Positions 1 to 11,812 of a stretch of 64,000 nucleotides of DNA are shown here, one piece after another. Every line of letters starts with the position of its first letter. Within the stretch, counting starts at the first letter, position 1. The stretch covers positions 48,383,214-48,447,213 of the forward strand of contig NC_030381.2 in assembly GCF_001625215.2 (NCBI RefSeq). Reading direction: 5' to 3'. This DNA is from Daucus carota subsp. sativus. Its lineage: Eukaryota; Streptophyta; Magnoliopsida; Apiales; Apiaceae. The position numbers and the translations under genes were made by a program. The notes below the pieces were generated by a model. It was not told the origin of the DNA. It ran no database searches and saw only the letters and a list, made by a program, of their open reading frames with translations.

Positions 1-466
1 GTGACGGTGGAGCAGGATCGGAGGTTTAGGGCTTGTGCATGCGTGACACCTGGCATGCGTGTCCTTGTTGAACAGAGTAGTCCATGATGCTAAACAGCTA
101 AAGCTCAGGGGTTTGTGTACTTTTAATTCTTAACGTCTGCACTTTTAATGTGTAACGTAATTAGGTGTGAATGTGATAATACAGAAGTATCTGAGTTTGT
201 AACTCCTGTGAAAAACAAATTTGTTTCATATCCTGCGAATTCTAATATGGTCTTTCTGACGTGTGATCCTAATCATTCAAATTCAAATTTGATTTCGAGA
301 TAATATTATATTCATCTCTCCAAATTCTATAAGGTAATATTCGATTGGTTTCACGGATCCTGTATGCATATAAACTAACCGATTAGAATCAGTATTTTGT
401 TTGATACATGATTTAGAAAAAAATTTGGAACAAAATTGAGGTACTTAACATTATTACTCCTCTTAG

Positions 467-759
467 AAGCACTCTTCAGAAGCTGTGATCAAGAACAGCT
501 CTGGAACTGCTCTAAGAGACTGCCATGGAGTCACAAGGATATTTGTTGCAATGGCCGCTTATACTGTGAGTGCAGATATTTTCCCTTTCCTAATTTTTGA
601 GACTGTTGCTTTTGTAAAATTAGGAAAAAGTGTGATTTGAAGAATAAACTAGCTAGCCATCAATTTGGACTTAAAATCTCTCTTTACAGGCTACAGCTAT
701 GCATCCAGATGTTAAACATTTTTCTCAGATTAAACAAGTTTGCACTTTTGCATTTGTTG
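467..759 (+). CDS. Two probable internal exons of an unidentified gene (partial)
   Basis: Two open segments, 467-565 (33 codons) and 690-759, are bounded by good splice signals: a pyrimidine-rich acceptor ending at 466, a GTGAGT donor at 566, an acceptor ending TTTACAG at 689, and a GTAAG donor at 760. They join in phase. The joined peptide reads through TALRDCHGVTRIFVAMAAYT and then ATAMHPDVKHFSQIKQ. I do not recognise the family. The gene would start left of the window. After 760 any continuation meets a stop within a few codons (for example the TGA at 959-961), so this may be the 3' end. It could instead be a pseudogene remnant or chance open sequence. Matching splice phase is the only support. 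Confidence 0.3.
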
Positions 760-2387
760 GTAAGTTTTTTACATGATTTCTTGGCATTTTACTTTTCAAT
801 GGAAGCTTCAAACCTTGAATCAATAAAACAAGCTGTCTTCGAGTATGATTGATTGGCAACAAGCTTAACATAATAAAAGTGCGCTCATCAGTGTTTTAAT
901 GTCTACATCACTGTTTCCTGTTCTTTGAAGGAGATTAGTAGTATGTTGTTGGATTATCTGAGATGCCTTGCGAAAAAATGAAATGCAGACTCATGTTTGG
1001 ATGATCTCAGTAGTTAAAATTACAGAATGCTCGTAAGTTGATTTATATATTTTAGCATTAAGAATTTGAGATAGAACAATAGCAAGCACGGCTTAGAGTA
1101 AATCACTTGATCAATAGTATAATTTACTGATATTTCAAGATCAGCTGCAGAGGCTGAATCAATAAATCTCATATTTTAAGATGGGGCTAAATCAAAAAAT
1201 TCTAGTGAGACCATCTGCAACTCTAAATGAAAACAGCCCCCTCGCCAACTAATATTTGAAAATACACCTGAGATTGAGTTTTAGTTAGTCCCAGCCCAGT
1301 TTGGTCACTCATACCAAATGTGGGGTGGGGGAGGGGGTTGGTTGTACAGATTGTGCCAGAATCAAGATGACAGTAGGATCTACTTTAGCTCAAATAATGT
1401 ACTGAATGGGGCTCGAATACATGCCATAGTCTACAATCGCCTCCTAAGCTTTACTAATATACAATATCTTTTGCATTCCTTCCAATTCCTGTATGACAAC
1501 GTGAAACCAAATGGCTACAGATGATGGATTGACAGAAACCCTTCCAAAAAACCACAATGGCTAATATAACGAGCTCCACATGCATGCCCAAAATTTGATT
1601 AGAAGAAACTAAAAGAAAACATACTTGATTTATCAGCACCCACACTTGTTAGAGTGCTAGCTGTGCCTACAAGCGCGTATTAGCATGTTAATGAACTGCA
1701 ATCTACTTTAACCTTTTAACACTTGATACAATGTTAACTTCCTCTTAAAATTGTGTGTTATAGTAATACTCTGATGCATTTTAGATCAGAAGAAAACTTA
1801 TATAAGAATTAGCGTAATTAAGGTTGTTTATATCATTTCATCCATGTTTAAATTCTTCTACAGTTGTCCATCTCAACTGATAGGTATAGTTCTTGTGTTT
1901 GCCTAATTCACTTGGTTCATCTCAGCTCGAGGTATGCTTCAATCTTGAGTAGTTAATCTTGTTTATATCAAAATCAATACATTGAGTTACAAATTACAAT
2001 TAATACTCTGTTTGATATTTATATGTTGAATCCAGTGGAATGAAGGCTCAGAGAATTTGATTAATTTCTATTTGGCTTCCAAAGTTTTATCCGAAAATGA
2101 TCATCTATATGAGTGTATAAAATCCAAAAAAATAAATAATCACAGCATGTATTGATACAATGTGGTAATATGTTTACAGTTTCAGTTGGCGACAAATTTT
2201 TTTTATAATTAATGGTGATTTGCATTTGTGGTTCATCAGATTACACGTTAAGATAGTTTGTAGTGGAACATGACCCGTACGGGTGTATATATATATGTAA
2301 ATACGAAAAGAGTTGACAGATGTTGAATTATACCAATCATGTGTCCCTTACAGTTGGCAGATGTTGATTTATTTCAGATACTCTTTC
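760..2387. other. Intergenic stretch, no gene recognised
   Basis: AT-rich sequence with short chance open frames only. A G-rich run lies near 1320-1340. I see no conserved protein, paired terminal repeats or RNA gene. The end of this stretch is the upstream region of the arabinogalactan-peptide gene. Confidence 0.5.
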
Positions 2388-2395
2388 CTATAAAA
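2388..2395 (+). promoter_or_regulatory. TATA box of the arabinogalactan-peptide gene
   Basis: A CTATAAAA box lies about 100 bases before the ATG at 2492. A pyrimidine-rich leader between them (around 2430-2470) is typical of a plant 5' UTR. The assignment is by motif and spacing only. Confidence 0.55.
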
Positions 2396-2491
2396 CCAGT
2401 CTTCATTCAAGATCTAAGGTGTAACCATTCATTCCTCCTTTTCCTCCCACTACACATTCTCAATCTTTATTCAGAGGACTCATAACTGAAT

Positions 2492-2728
2492 ATGGAGAGT
2501 TTGAAGCTTGCAAATGCTCTTACCATAGTCATGGTGGTCCTCACTATCTTTGCTAGTTTCGAAGCTACAAGAGCTCAATTTGCACCAGCGCCAGGGCCTG
2601 CATCAAGTGCTTTTGGAATCATGGACGAAACAGATGGACCTGCCCCCGGACCAACAAGTGACACCGCCACACTCTTTGTTCCACTTATGCTCTCGGCCCT
2701 GGCCTCTATCTTTGCTTACATGTTCTAA
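2492..2728 (+). CDS. Arabinogalactan peptide (AG-peptide), GPI-anchored cell-surface proteoglycan
   Basis: A single-exon gene of 78 residues with the layout of plant AG-peptides. Residues 1-28 form a secretion signal with a hydrophobic core (TIVMVVLTIFASF) ending in an Ala-rich cleavage site before QFAPAPGP. A short mature part follows, with Pro in Ala-Pro and Gly-Pro contexts (APAPGPASS near 31-39 and DGPAPGPTSD near 49-58). The last 20 or so residues are hydrophobic, as in a GPI-attachment signal. In this family those Pro residues are hydroxylated and carry arabinogalactan, and the product sits on the outer plasma membrane and in the wall. The Pro motifs come as two clusters separated by an acidic spacer (MDET), slightly longer than the classic 10-13 residue mature peptide. 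The ATG follows a pyrimidine-rich leader and TATA box. The family is confident; the specific role is unknown. Confidence 0.85.
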   Translation: MESLKLANALTIVMVVLTIFASFEATRAQFAPAPGPASSAFGIMDETDGPAPGPTSDTATLFVPLMLSALASIFAYMF

Positions 2729-3102
2729 ATTTGATCGGCATTTCACTTTTGTTCCTTGATTTGTTCTTGTTCACCTCTTTTTGCTGTTATTGAAAATAAG
2801 GATGCATTTAGAATGATTATATTAGTTAATCCCATCCTGCCTAGTTATATATGTTCGAATTCTATCTTATCATGTGGTTTCGATATGATTAATCTTCTCG
2901 TTGATTAAACTTTTCATTGGTTTTTTATGTTGCTTTTACATTATTCCAGAAAGCATTGTATGTATTTGCAGATGAATTGAAGTCTACATATTCATGTCTT
3001 TTTCTTTTTAACCTTATTAGCTCATAATAAATGACGTGTAAACATTGTGGATGAATATTATAAAAAAATTAGCAAAAAAGAATGTCGGATTGAAAATGTA
3101 TA
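2729..3102. other. 3' flank of the AG-peptide gene
   Basis: An AT-rich stretch likely to contain the AG-peptide 3' UTR and polyadenylation region. Nothing else is recognised before the Stowaway-like element. Confidence 0.45.
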
Positions 3103-3404
3103 CTCACTCCGTCTCGATTTATAGGTCCATTTTGGGAAAAAAAATTGTCCCAAAATACTTGTCCCTCTCTTCTTTCAATACAAATTTATCTACATATTAA
3201 TTGTGATTTTTTTAAACTCAATAATATTCTCATTTCTCAATGCACTAAATCCCTATATTTATTGTGATTTTTTTGAAACTCAACTATATTCGCACTTATC
3301 AATGCACCAATTAATGATCCATGAGATAAGATTCTATGTAACCAACTTTTTTCTTAATATGTGTGTTTATTCCAAAATGGACCTATAAATTGAGACGGAG
3401 GGAG
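3103..3404. mobile_element. Stowaway-type MITE (Tc1/mariner-derived)
   Basis: About 302 bp, with terminal inverted repeats beginning CTCACTCCGTCTC and ending GAGACGGAGGGAG, flanked by TA on both sides (3101-3102 and 3405-3406). The inversion continues inward: ATTTATAGGTCCATTTTGG on the left matches CCAAAATGGACCTATAAAT on the right. It has no coding capacity, as expected for Stowaway elements mobilised by mariner-like transposases. Confidence 0.85.
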
Positions 3405-4085
3405 TAATTTTTAATCAAGAAATTCCGCGTGAAATTTTAGTTTGTCCACTCCAGGTCAAGGAGATGCTCTTGCTACATGATGGTTCTATACCCGAAAACT
3501 ACTCATAACATTCTAACTGCAGATGAAGTTGTTATTACAGTATATCATCCAAGCGAGAAGAACTTCTTAAATCCAATCATGTTTGGTTGCGGAGAATAAA
3601 ATAAAATAAAATAAATAAATAATCATGTTTGTCCAACCTTTACTAGTTTTAGTTGGTAGTTATTGGTTTGCAAATACGAGTAAATGTTTTAAATGTGAAC
3701 TTAGCTTCAATTTCAACATTTAGAAGCGTCCCTTAAATTTCATGAACATTATTTTTACTTAAATTTCATGATCATAATTTTTAATTTAAAAAAGTATAAG
3801 GAAAGAGACATCATAACACACTTTAATGTGAAAATATTAAAAATGTTATTATCTTGTTAATAAAACAATATTAAAAATATACGATATCCATGAAATTAGT
3901 GTCACAATTTACAAAGAACTAATCTTTTAAAAAAATTGACAAAAAGATACCCAAACCGATCTAAGTCCAAAAAAATAAACTGAACCGAACAGGTCATATT
4001 TTGTATACTTTGCCGTAAAATATGTGTACTTTGGTAACGCCGTCATCTGAGTCCAAGTGAGCAGTCCATTAGATCCCCAATTACA
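3405..4085. other. Intergenic stretch before the palindromic element
   Basis: AT-rich. It contains a short AAATA microsatellite near 3595-3622 and no recognisable gene. Confidence 0.45.
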
Positions 4086-4366
4086 ATTGTGTAAAGGGAG
4101 TTGGTCCACAGCAATCGATTGCTGTGGACGAGTTAAACAACTCACAGTTTTCTGGTCGTTGGATGCATATCCAGCGGCCAGCATCGTATTAAATTTTTAA
4201 TATGTCCAGCGTTTTTTTAGCATTGGACATCCAGCAAAAACACTGGACATACTAAAAATTTAATACGATCTTGACCGCTGGATATGCATTCAACGGCCAG
4301 GAAACAATGAGTTGTATAACCGGTCCCTGGCATATGGCTGCCTGGGACCTGGACCCTTGTATAAAT
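4086..4366. repeat. Long imperfect palindrome (foldback element) abutting the KASI copy 1 promoter
   Basis: The two halves are imperfect reverse complements. CGTTGGATGCATATCCAGCG (from about 4154) pairs with CGCTGGATATGCATTCAACG (4277 onward). The CGTATTAAATTTTTAATATG segment pairs with ACTAAAAATTTAATACGA. Further out, the CAACTC/GAGTTG and GTAAAGGGAG/CCCTTGTATA blocks also pair. A perfect 26-base palindrome centred on ATCGAT (4104-4129) sits in the left arm. The element is non-coding and its target duplication is unclear. The right end overlaps the likely KASI TATA box. It could be a foldback MITE or a local inverted duplication. Confidence 0.7.
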
Positions 4367-4367
4367 A
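4360..4367 (+). promoter_or_regulatory. TATA box of KASI copy 1
   Basis: TATAAATA lies 69 bases before the ATG at 4436, at the right edge of the palindromic element. The short leader after it (AAATCTCTCTCTTACAC) is shared with KASI copy 2, which supports a 5' UTR here. The box itself is not shared with copy 2. Confidence 0.6.
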
Positions 4368-4435
4368 CATCGCCACATGTAATACTCAACTTATTGTCGA
4401 TACATCCCATAAATCTCTCTCTTACACGTTACACC

Positions 4436-5840
4436 ATGCGCGCTCTTCAATCTCCACCTCTCCGAGTGTCCCCACTGGACCCACTTCGCAAACCCACCTC
4501 CGGCGCCGCCACCGTCACAGATGTCCGTCCACCCCACAAGAAAACCTTCATCTCCGCCGCAACAACCACCACTTCCGCCCCGAAAAGAGAGACAGATCCG
4601 AGCAAGAGAGTGGTGATCTCAGGAATGGGATTGGTGTCTGTGTTTGGGAATGATGTTGATACTTATTATGACAAGCTGCTTGCTGGGGAATCTGGGATTG
4701 GTTTGATTGATAGATTTGATGCTTCTAAGTTCCCCACAAGATTTGGTGGTCAGATTCGTGGGTTTTCGTCAGAAGGGTATATTGATGGCAAGAATGATAG
4801 GAGGCTTGATGATTGTCTGCGGTATTGCATTGTTGCTGGTAAAAAGGCTCTTGAGAATGCAGGTCTTGGTGGTGATAAGCGCCTCAAGGTTTGGTTCTTA
4901 TGATTGTGAATTTGTTGTTTTATTGGACTTGCATGATTGAGTTTATGAATTTTTTTTATGGATTTGATTTGATTGTTGATTTATTGTAGTTGGTTTGGTA
5001 ATGATTTGTAAAAATTTAGTGTTGCTAGTGTGTTATAAAGCCTCTTTTTCACTCTATAGTAGGGGTGGTGACAATGTCCCACTCTGACACATTACAGAAA
5101 ACTCACCTGAAAATTAAAATGACTCGTATTTTCTTGTTTACTACTGTATTCTTTTCACTCATTGAAGCTGCGGTATATTTAGTTTTATCTACATTATAGT
5201 GAAGTTTTAGTTTTGATCTTGTTCATGTGTGTTATTGGTAAACAAATGGTGTGTTTCTCTAAATTGAGCAATTGTTGATATGCAGTTCGAATGATTTTTT
5301 ATTAGTACTTGTTATGTGATTGAGGCATCTTTTCCGTTTCTATTTGTTTTTCTGAAATACTATTATTTCACAATTTACCTAGCAACGTGGCTTGTTGAAA
5401 GATATAGCTTCAGCGTTTAATTTATTTCTCCGAAATACTTTAAGTTCACAATTCGCTGGCAATGGGACTTGTTGAAAGATAGAATTTTAGTGTTTTATTT
5501 CAACATAACTCTTCTTCTTAGAGTACTTGGTGCTTGCGGGAGCAATCATTTGGGTGTGCTGTTTTAGGTTCTCATTTCTATTATATCAATGTCGTTCTAT
5601 ACATAATTGTCTGTCATAGATGTTCATTCTGTTGAATATTGAAGTAGAAAAAAATTGTAGATTCAGCTATGGCAAGTATCGAACATAACTAACTAGGTAT
5701 TGTTGGTCAAACACAAAAACTGTAATGTTGGAATATGTGTGTATGTGTGTGTGTGTATTTGATTACAAAAGAAAATGTATAATGATTAATTGATTAGCCT
5801 GCAAATGGTGCACATTCCATATATATACATACACATACAC

Positions 5841-5885
<45 letters not shown>

Positions 5886-8800
5886 TATATATATATGTAT
5901 ATATGTGTATATTTATATCTATATGTGTGTGTGTGTGTGTTTCCTTAGATAACGTAGCAATCTTCACATCCCTTCCATAACATAGGAATATATCTCTATT
6001 ACTGTGCATCCATTTTAATATTTTTGATCTTTCAGGTTGACAAGGAGCGAGCTGGTGTACTAGTTGGAACAGGGATGGGTGGTCTTACCGTATTTTCTGA
6101 CGGGGTTCAGGCTCTAATAGAAAGAGGTCACAGAAAAATGACCCCTTTTTTAATTCCGTATGCGATAACAAACATGGGGTCTGCATTGCTTGCAATTGAT
6201 CTTGGCTTCATGGGACCAAATTATTCGATTTCTACTGCTTGTGCTACATCTAATTACTGTTTTTATGCTGCTGCCAATCACATCCGGCGAGGTGAGGCTG
6301 ATTTGATGATTGCTGGTGGAACTGAAGCTGCTATTGTACCAATTGGGCTGGGGGGATTTGTTGCGTGTAGAGCATTATCTCAGAGAAACGGTGATCCTAA
6401 AACTGCTTCTAGGCCATGGGACAAAGATAGAGACGGTTTTGTTATGGGCGAAGGAGCTGGAGTTTTGGTAAAGTTAGCTAAGAATTCTTTTTGTAGTTTG
6501 TTTGAGCTTGTTCATATAAAATTCTTTTAAAATGTCCTTGTGTTTGAAATTCTAACTGATACGGCTGTAAAAGTTGCATATGCTTTTATCTGATGCCTAA
6601 TGGCTTGCAATGGTTTTTTTTCTTCTGATTATTCTGATCTCTGCACAATATCTTGCTGTAAGTTTCCACTGTGCTTCATTCCTCTAGATGATAGCACAGG
6701 TTAAGCTAATTGTAATTTATCCTTATATTGTAGAGATAAAGGCCCATGACTCCATGAGATATGTAGTCTTGAGCTATAGTGCTATACACGTTGCGGGTCT
6801 TATAAAAACTCAAAAGAACGTAACTGTTGACTTTGTTTGGTTTTGTTTGTTGTTATATCACCTTGCTCATCACTTGCATAGTTTAAATCTGGTAACCGAG
6901 GTAACTAAGTAAAAACATCTTTACTTGTTTCAGTGTTATGTGAACTATTAGGATGAAATGAATGTGTTGCAACTTGCAAGGACGTTTTATTACTTCTGTT
7001 TACCTTTTTGCTTTTTATTGTCCTTTTATATTGTTATGCTGCTTCTTATGTTTTTTCTTAATCTGACTGCATGCTTCTCGCCTAATTAGATCATCTTACT
7101 GTTCACAAGATATTTTTTACCTTTAAACTACTCCTAGGAGTAGAGGTATGGTATGCGTGCATCTAAACATATGCGACCCTGTTTCTAAGTGGTAATAATG
7201 CGGTATTGTCTGGTTTGTTATTACTAAGGTTAAAAAGTTGATGCATTTCCCTAGATAATGTTGCATCTGCTTTGTTTAATATCTGAAAATCTAAATATTT
7301 GGCAGGTAATGGAGAGTTTGGAGCACGCGATGAAACGAGGTGCACCCATAATTGCCGAGTACCTGGGAGGTGCAGTTAATTGTGATGCCTATCACATGAC
7401 TGATCCAAGATCTGATGGGCTTGGTGTTTCGTCATGCATTCAAAACTGCCTTCAGAATGCTGGAGTGTCGCCAGAGGAGGTAATAGCTCTCCTTTTGCAG
7501 TCTGCATGTTTGTTTCTGTCGTCATTATGTATTCTCTGATTGTGCTGCCTAGTGCCTGATACAAATGTCAATTTAAACCCAGTATTAAAATACAAAGTTT
7601 GATGGGGGAATCCATATGGTATTAATGTATGTGTTTGCATTTCTCTCCGTTCTTCCTCTTTAATTTTACACACACATATATCACATCTTGGATATGTTAA
7701 GGATTACCTCAGTCATGCTTATTTGTCTGGTAGTTTATCAAAATAAGGATTTAATGTTAAAGTTTTTGCAACAGCTCGCTTTTGTGGATTTTAAATAAAT
7801 TTCTCCAATATATTACTAAATGGCCTTGTTTTTATATAATCAGCAAAATTTTTATTTCTTCCTTTCTGTTTTTTTTACTTCATTCTTACAACAGTTCCTA
7901 GATATGTTACAAGCAATGGAGTTGATGTATTTTGTTCCACCCGTTAATTAACTCACCAAACTTTGCTATTATGTTTACAGGTTAATTACATAAATGCGCA
8001 TGCGACTTCCACTATAGTCGGTGACCTTGCTGAGGTAAATGCTGTTAAGAAAGTATTCAAGAACACTTCAGGGATGAAAATGAATGCAACCAAGGTAAAC
8101 TCTCTTTTCCTAGCCAAATCACATGTATACTCCTTTTAGCATTCCATTCAACTCTTGAACATATGCTTATACTAGCATATATTATTTTCGTATTAGCAGA
8201 TTTTCTCACTTGTTTTCAATTTGCTTTAGTCTATGATTGGCCACTGCTTGGGGGCTGCTGGGGGTTTGGAGGCCATCGCTGTAATTAAAGCCATTACTAC
8301 AGGGTGGTTGCATCCCTCAATTAATCAATTTGTATGTGACACTTCTTACTCTAGATTTTGCTGTTTATATTACTGCTAGCTTAAAGTCGTAAACATTATC
8401 AAGTCTTGGTTTATATTATTCAGTCCTATGGTTTTATTAGCTCGTTACTAATGAAAATTCTGTATTCAATGCAAATGGCTGGATTTCCTGATTGTCACAA
8501 TTGTCCTTTGTCTACTTCATTGTCATGATTGTCCTTTCTCTGACGCAGAACTCTGAACCTTCAGTGGAGTTTGACACTGTTCCAAATCAGAAACAACAAC
8601 ATGAAGTAAATGTTGGTAAGTCTTTTGTGCTGCCACTGGTTTTCCATTCTGTCATCACACCTTGCACACCTTTATTAGATATTTCGTGCGAACGTACGAG
8701 TTTCGCTTGATTTAAAACCGTAACCCTTGCAGGTATCTCAAATTCGTTCGGATTTGGGGGACACAACTCGGTTGTGGCATTTTCTGCATTCAAGCCATAA
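4436..8800 (+). CDS. KASI: 3-oxoacyl-[acyl-carrier-protein] synthase I, plastid (KASI), copy 1
   Basis: Condensing enzyme of plastid type II fatty acid synthesis. It adds two carbons from malonyl-ACP to C4-C14 acyl-ACP. Seven exons: 4436-4888, 6036-6467, 7306-7479, 7981-8094, 8230-8331, 8549-8615, 8733-8800. They join in frame to 469 residues plus TAA, all with GT-AG borders. The N-terminal 45 or so residues are Ser/Thr/Pro-rich and basic, as in a chloroplast transit peptide. The mature part starts near KRVVISGMGLVSVFGND. Catalytic residues are all present: Cys220 in STACATSNY, His360 in INAHATST, Lys391 in NATK and His396 in MIGHCLG. The glycine-rich SNSFGFGGHNS lies near the C-terminus. The start is the first ATG after the TATA box that gives a transit peptide; an upstream in-frame extension from the palindrome is rejected. 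A minor oddity is RNGDP, where copies 2 and 3 have RNDDP. I see no damage and expect a functional enzyme. Confidence 0.95.
5820..5940. repeat. Compound TA/TG/GA microsatellite in KASI copy 1 intron 1
   Basis: Alternating (TA)n, (TG)n and (GA)n tracts make up most of this stretch, with a smaller TG tract near 5736-5756. The short frame read across it is an artefact of the repeat. Confidence 0.9.
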
Positions 8801-8852
8801 ATTAGTACATCTTTCATTGTATGTAGCATCTAGCCATAGCAATTGGTTCTAA

Positions 8853-9202
8853 GAGCATCTCCAAGAGTCTCCTAAATATAATATAAAAAATATGGCTCTT
8901 AGTAATATAATGTAATTTTAAGAGTGACAACTCCAACAATGCTCTCTATATCCTCTCACTATTGTATATTTTATTCATATCTAAATCCACTATGTCAAAG
9001 ATTCAAAGTCATGTAGTGGAGGGATTGAATATTTTATTATTAAAAACAAGTTAAGAGCCACTACATGGCTCTTAAAAGAGAGGAGAGAGAAGAGGCTTTT
9101 AAGCTTTTCAAGAGCCAGTAAGAGTCTCTTGGAGCTCAATTTTTATCCATCCTCTTTATATCTTGAGTTAAGAGTCTATTTAAGAGCCTGTTGGAGATGC
9201 TC
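8853..9202. mobile_element. MITE with GAGCATCTCC termini, just past KASI copy 1
   Basis: About 350 bp. The left end GAGCATCTCCAAGAGTCTCC matches the reverse complement of the right end, GAGCCTGTTGGAGATGCTC. Both halves contain AAGAGCC/GGCTCTTA motifs that pair internally. No protein is encoded and no exact target duplication is seen. It starts 52 bases after the KASI stop codon, so it may lie in the 3' UTR or terminator region. The end type is common among plant hAT- or Harbinger-derived MITEs; the superfamily is not settled. Confidence 0.65.
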
Positions 9203-9359
9203 CCCTTTAGTTTTATCATTTCTTGTTGAGGCTGCAGAAGTAGGTATCCTATTGTATCTTTTCTCTGAGTCAAGTGTTGTCGTTTTCTCTGTATTAAAAC
9301 GAGGCAGACTGGGCATGAAAAGTTATCCAGTTTTGAATTGTCATGGGGGTGTTGGCCCA

Positions 9360-9600
9360 TGGGTCACTTTTTAGCAGCAAAAGGACTGTACTGTCATTTT
9401 CTGAAAAAATGGCCCCAACTATCACTTCAAAACGCAAATTCGTGTTGTGTTAATAAAAACAGTAATTTTAAGTCGTGTGTTTTCAGTTGAAAACGCAAGT
9501 CGTGTTTTCAAGCTCAAAACACAACTTCAAGTCTTGTTTTGAAGTGAAAGTTAGGGTCATTTTTCCACATTAAGGCATATTTGACTTGAAATAGTGACTT
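9360..9600. repeat. Foldback/MITE-like inverted repeat
   Basis: The left arm (AAAAAATGGCCCCAACTATC then ACTTCAAAAC) is mirrored by the right arm (GTTTTGAAGT then GAAAGTTAGGGTCATTTTTC). Weaker pairing extends outward (GGGTCACTTTTTAG against ATAGTGACTTTTT). The centre holds several copies of an AAAACRCAAGTCGTGTT motif. It is non-coding. Confidence 0.5.
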
Positions 9601-11812
9601 TTTGGACATTTTTTCTTGACCTTGGTCATTCTTGTGTTCTTCCTATCTTAACTACTTGGGGCTGTTTGCCTGTGTAAAGTTTTTCTAGTTTTCATTTTCT
9701 AGATTTTTTAAATATTTTCTTTTGTTGAAAAACTAAGAAATCATGTTTGAGAGAGTGTTTTAAAAGATCCTTTTTTTTTAAAAAAAATTGCTGATTAAAT
9801 TTTAAAAATATTTTACCGATCTACTGATTATACTCTAATTTGATTAAATATTCTATATTTATAAAACAAAAATCTCCGATAAATCTCTGATTCCTGATTT
9901 ATGCAACCATGATTTCATAGATGCAAAGCAGAATTTGAATATAAATTTTTTTTAATTTCTTAATTTCATTAAGTTATATTGTGTCGCGTTCAAGAAGGAA
10001 TCCATCTTTAATATAGAATTTTAGAATCATTAAATTTCTGCTACATAATTTCAAATTTTAAAAAGATTTTCAGGATCTATATTTAAATACATATTTTTTG
10101 TATCATTATGAGTTCAAAATTAATTTTAAATATAATATATAAACACGACATTTATTTAATGCAAAGTTCTGCTGCATAATCTTAATTAATAGCATAAATA
10201 AATCTAAGGTTTCTAAGAGAAACATAACCATTATAACTTATCATAAATATTACCTGTTGTATTATAATTTAAAATATAAAGCTATTATAAAAAACTATCA
10301 ATTAATACCAACGTTCTTTTATTATTACATAGTTATCAAGAGCACTCTCACAGATATCGGGATTCAATTACAAGCTGTAAATTATCATAATATACTGAGG
10401 TAATCGAGGGATAAAAATCAAAATGCCTAAGATACTGTAAATTTATAAGATGTAACATAACTTTACGTTTTTCAAAAAATACTTTTATACTTAACATAAA
10501 AATTTGATGATGTTGTGTTTTTAATTAATTTTAAAATATCAATTGTTTTTTTTAAGTAAAAATATCAATTGTCAGTTTAATGTAACATCACTTCACGTTT
10601 TTCAAAAGATACTTTTTGAACTTAACACAAACAATTAATGCTCGTATTTTTCTAGTTAATTTTAAACTATCAATTATTAGTTTAAACATATTATAAAGGC
10701 TTTGACCTAAATTTAATTTAAACTAATATTTTGAGTAGAGAACCCAATTTAAAATAGATTTTAGATGATACTCTCTCTGCCCTAAAATGAAAATATATTT
10801 AATTTTTTGCACATAATTCGAGGTGAAAAAATATATTTTTATGTATTTTTATTTTTTCCTCAATAAAATATATATATATATATGAAAAAAATTGAAAAAT
10901 AATATATAATTTGCTTTTTCTAACTCAAATTACGTGTAAAAATAATAAATTGACTTCTATTTTGAGATATGATGAATATTTAAGATTGTTTTTGAAAATG
11001 TGATATTTGGAGTAATCAATTATATAATTACACAATACGAAGGGCTGATGTCCCCAAAAATTTATTTTAAAACGGATTATGTAACGTCTGATTATGGACA
11101 CGTATAATATTTTTTGGTAGGTGATTGATTTTAATTGATTTTCATTTTATTAATAATAATGATTCTGGTATATGTATAGAAGTTAACATTAATAAAAGTC
11201 TTCTCTTAAATTGCGACGTTGTTATAATTGTTGGTTAAATTGGGTCTATCAAACATTAAGTAAAATTTGTCCATCTACAAGATATTGTACTTCGATTGTA
11301 TTAGTTATACTGGTTGACTAAAATTTAAAAATAATATTTTATTAATATTTTAAATTTTTAAATAAAATATATCGGTTGAAATGATGTGTAATTTTTCTAC
11401 AGATTTCTTAGAGGTAGAGGTGCGACATATATAACTATCCATAAGAGTTGGCTAAAATTATAGAAAAGAGGTGGAGATGGCCGGAGAATGATATTTTCAA
11501 GATATTATTGACTATATTTTTTATTTTTGATGTGTCAACTCACTTTTTAGTTAAAGATTTTTCATAGTTGGATAAATTAAGCTAGTAAAATATCATGTAA
11601 AATTTGTTGCATCCGGAAGATATTTTACTTTATTGGTACTAACTATATTAATTGACTATATCTTAAAAACGGCGTGTTATTAATATTTGAAATTATTATA
11701 AATAAAATATATTATTTTAATATAATAATTGATGAGGTAACATTTGCCATAGATTTGTATGCAATTTCCATTTTAAATTTTTTTAACCGGCACCCATTTT
11801 AGTTAGATCATA
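9601..11812. other. AT-rich intergenic block with degenerate tandem duplications
   Basis: No gene is recognised. Two duplications are visible. One has a period near 130 (unit beginning TGTAACATAACTTTACGTTT at 10451, second copy at 10581). A more diverged pair, about 330 bases apart, shares AAAATTTGT, AAGATATT and GACTAAAATTTAAAAAT-like segments (11232-11420 and 11566-11760). These are probably old repeats. Confidence 0.5.

Noticed and set aside
1..87. Open frame from the first base reading ...RRFRACACVTPGMRVLVEQ
   Set aside because: It is too short and cut by the window edge. No family could be assigned and no splice signal links it to the exons at 467-759.
4271..4435. In-frame N-terminal extension of KASI copy 1
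   Set aside because: It runs through the palindromic element and TATA box. The ATG at 4436 alone gives a transit peptide matching copy 2.
5794..6009. Antisense open frame rich in His-Thr repeats
   Set aside because: It is produced entirely by the TG/TA microsatellite in an intron.
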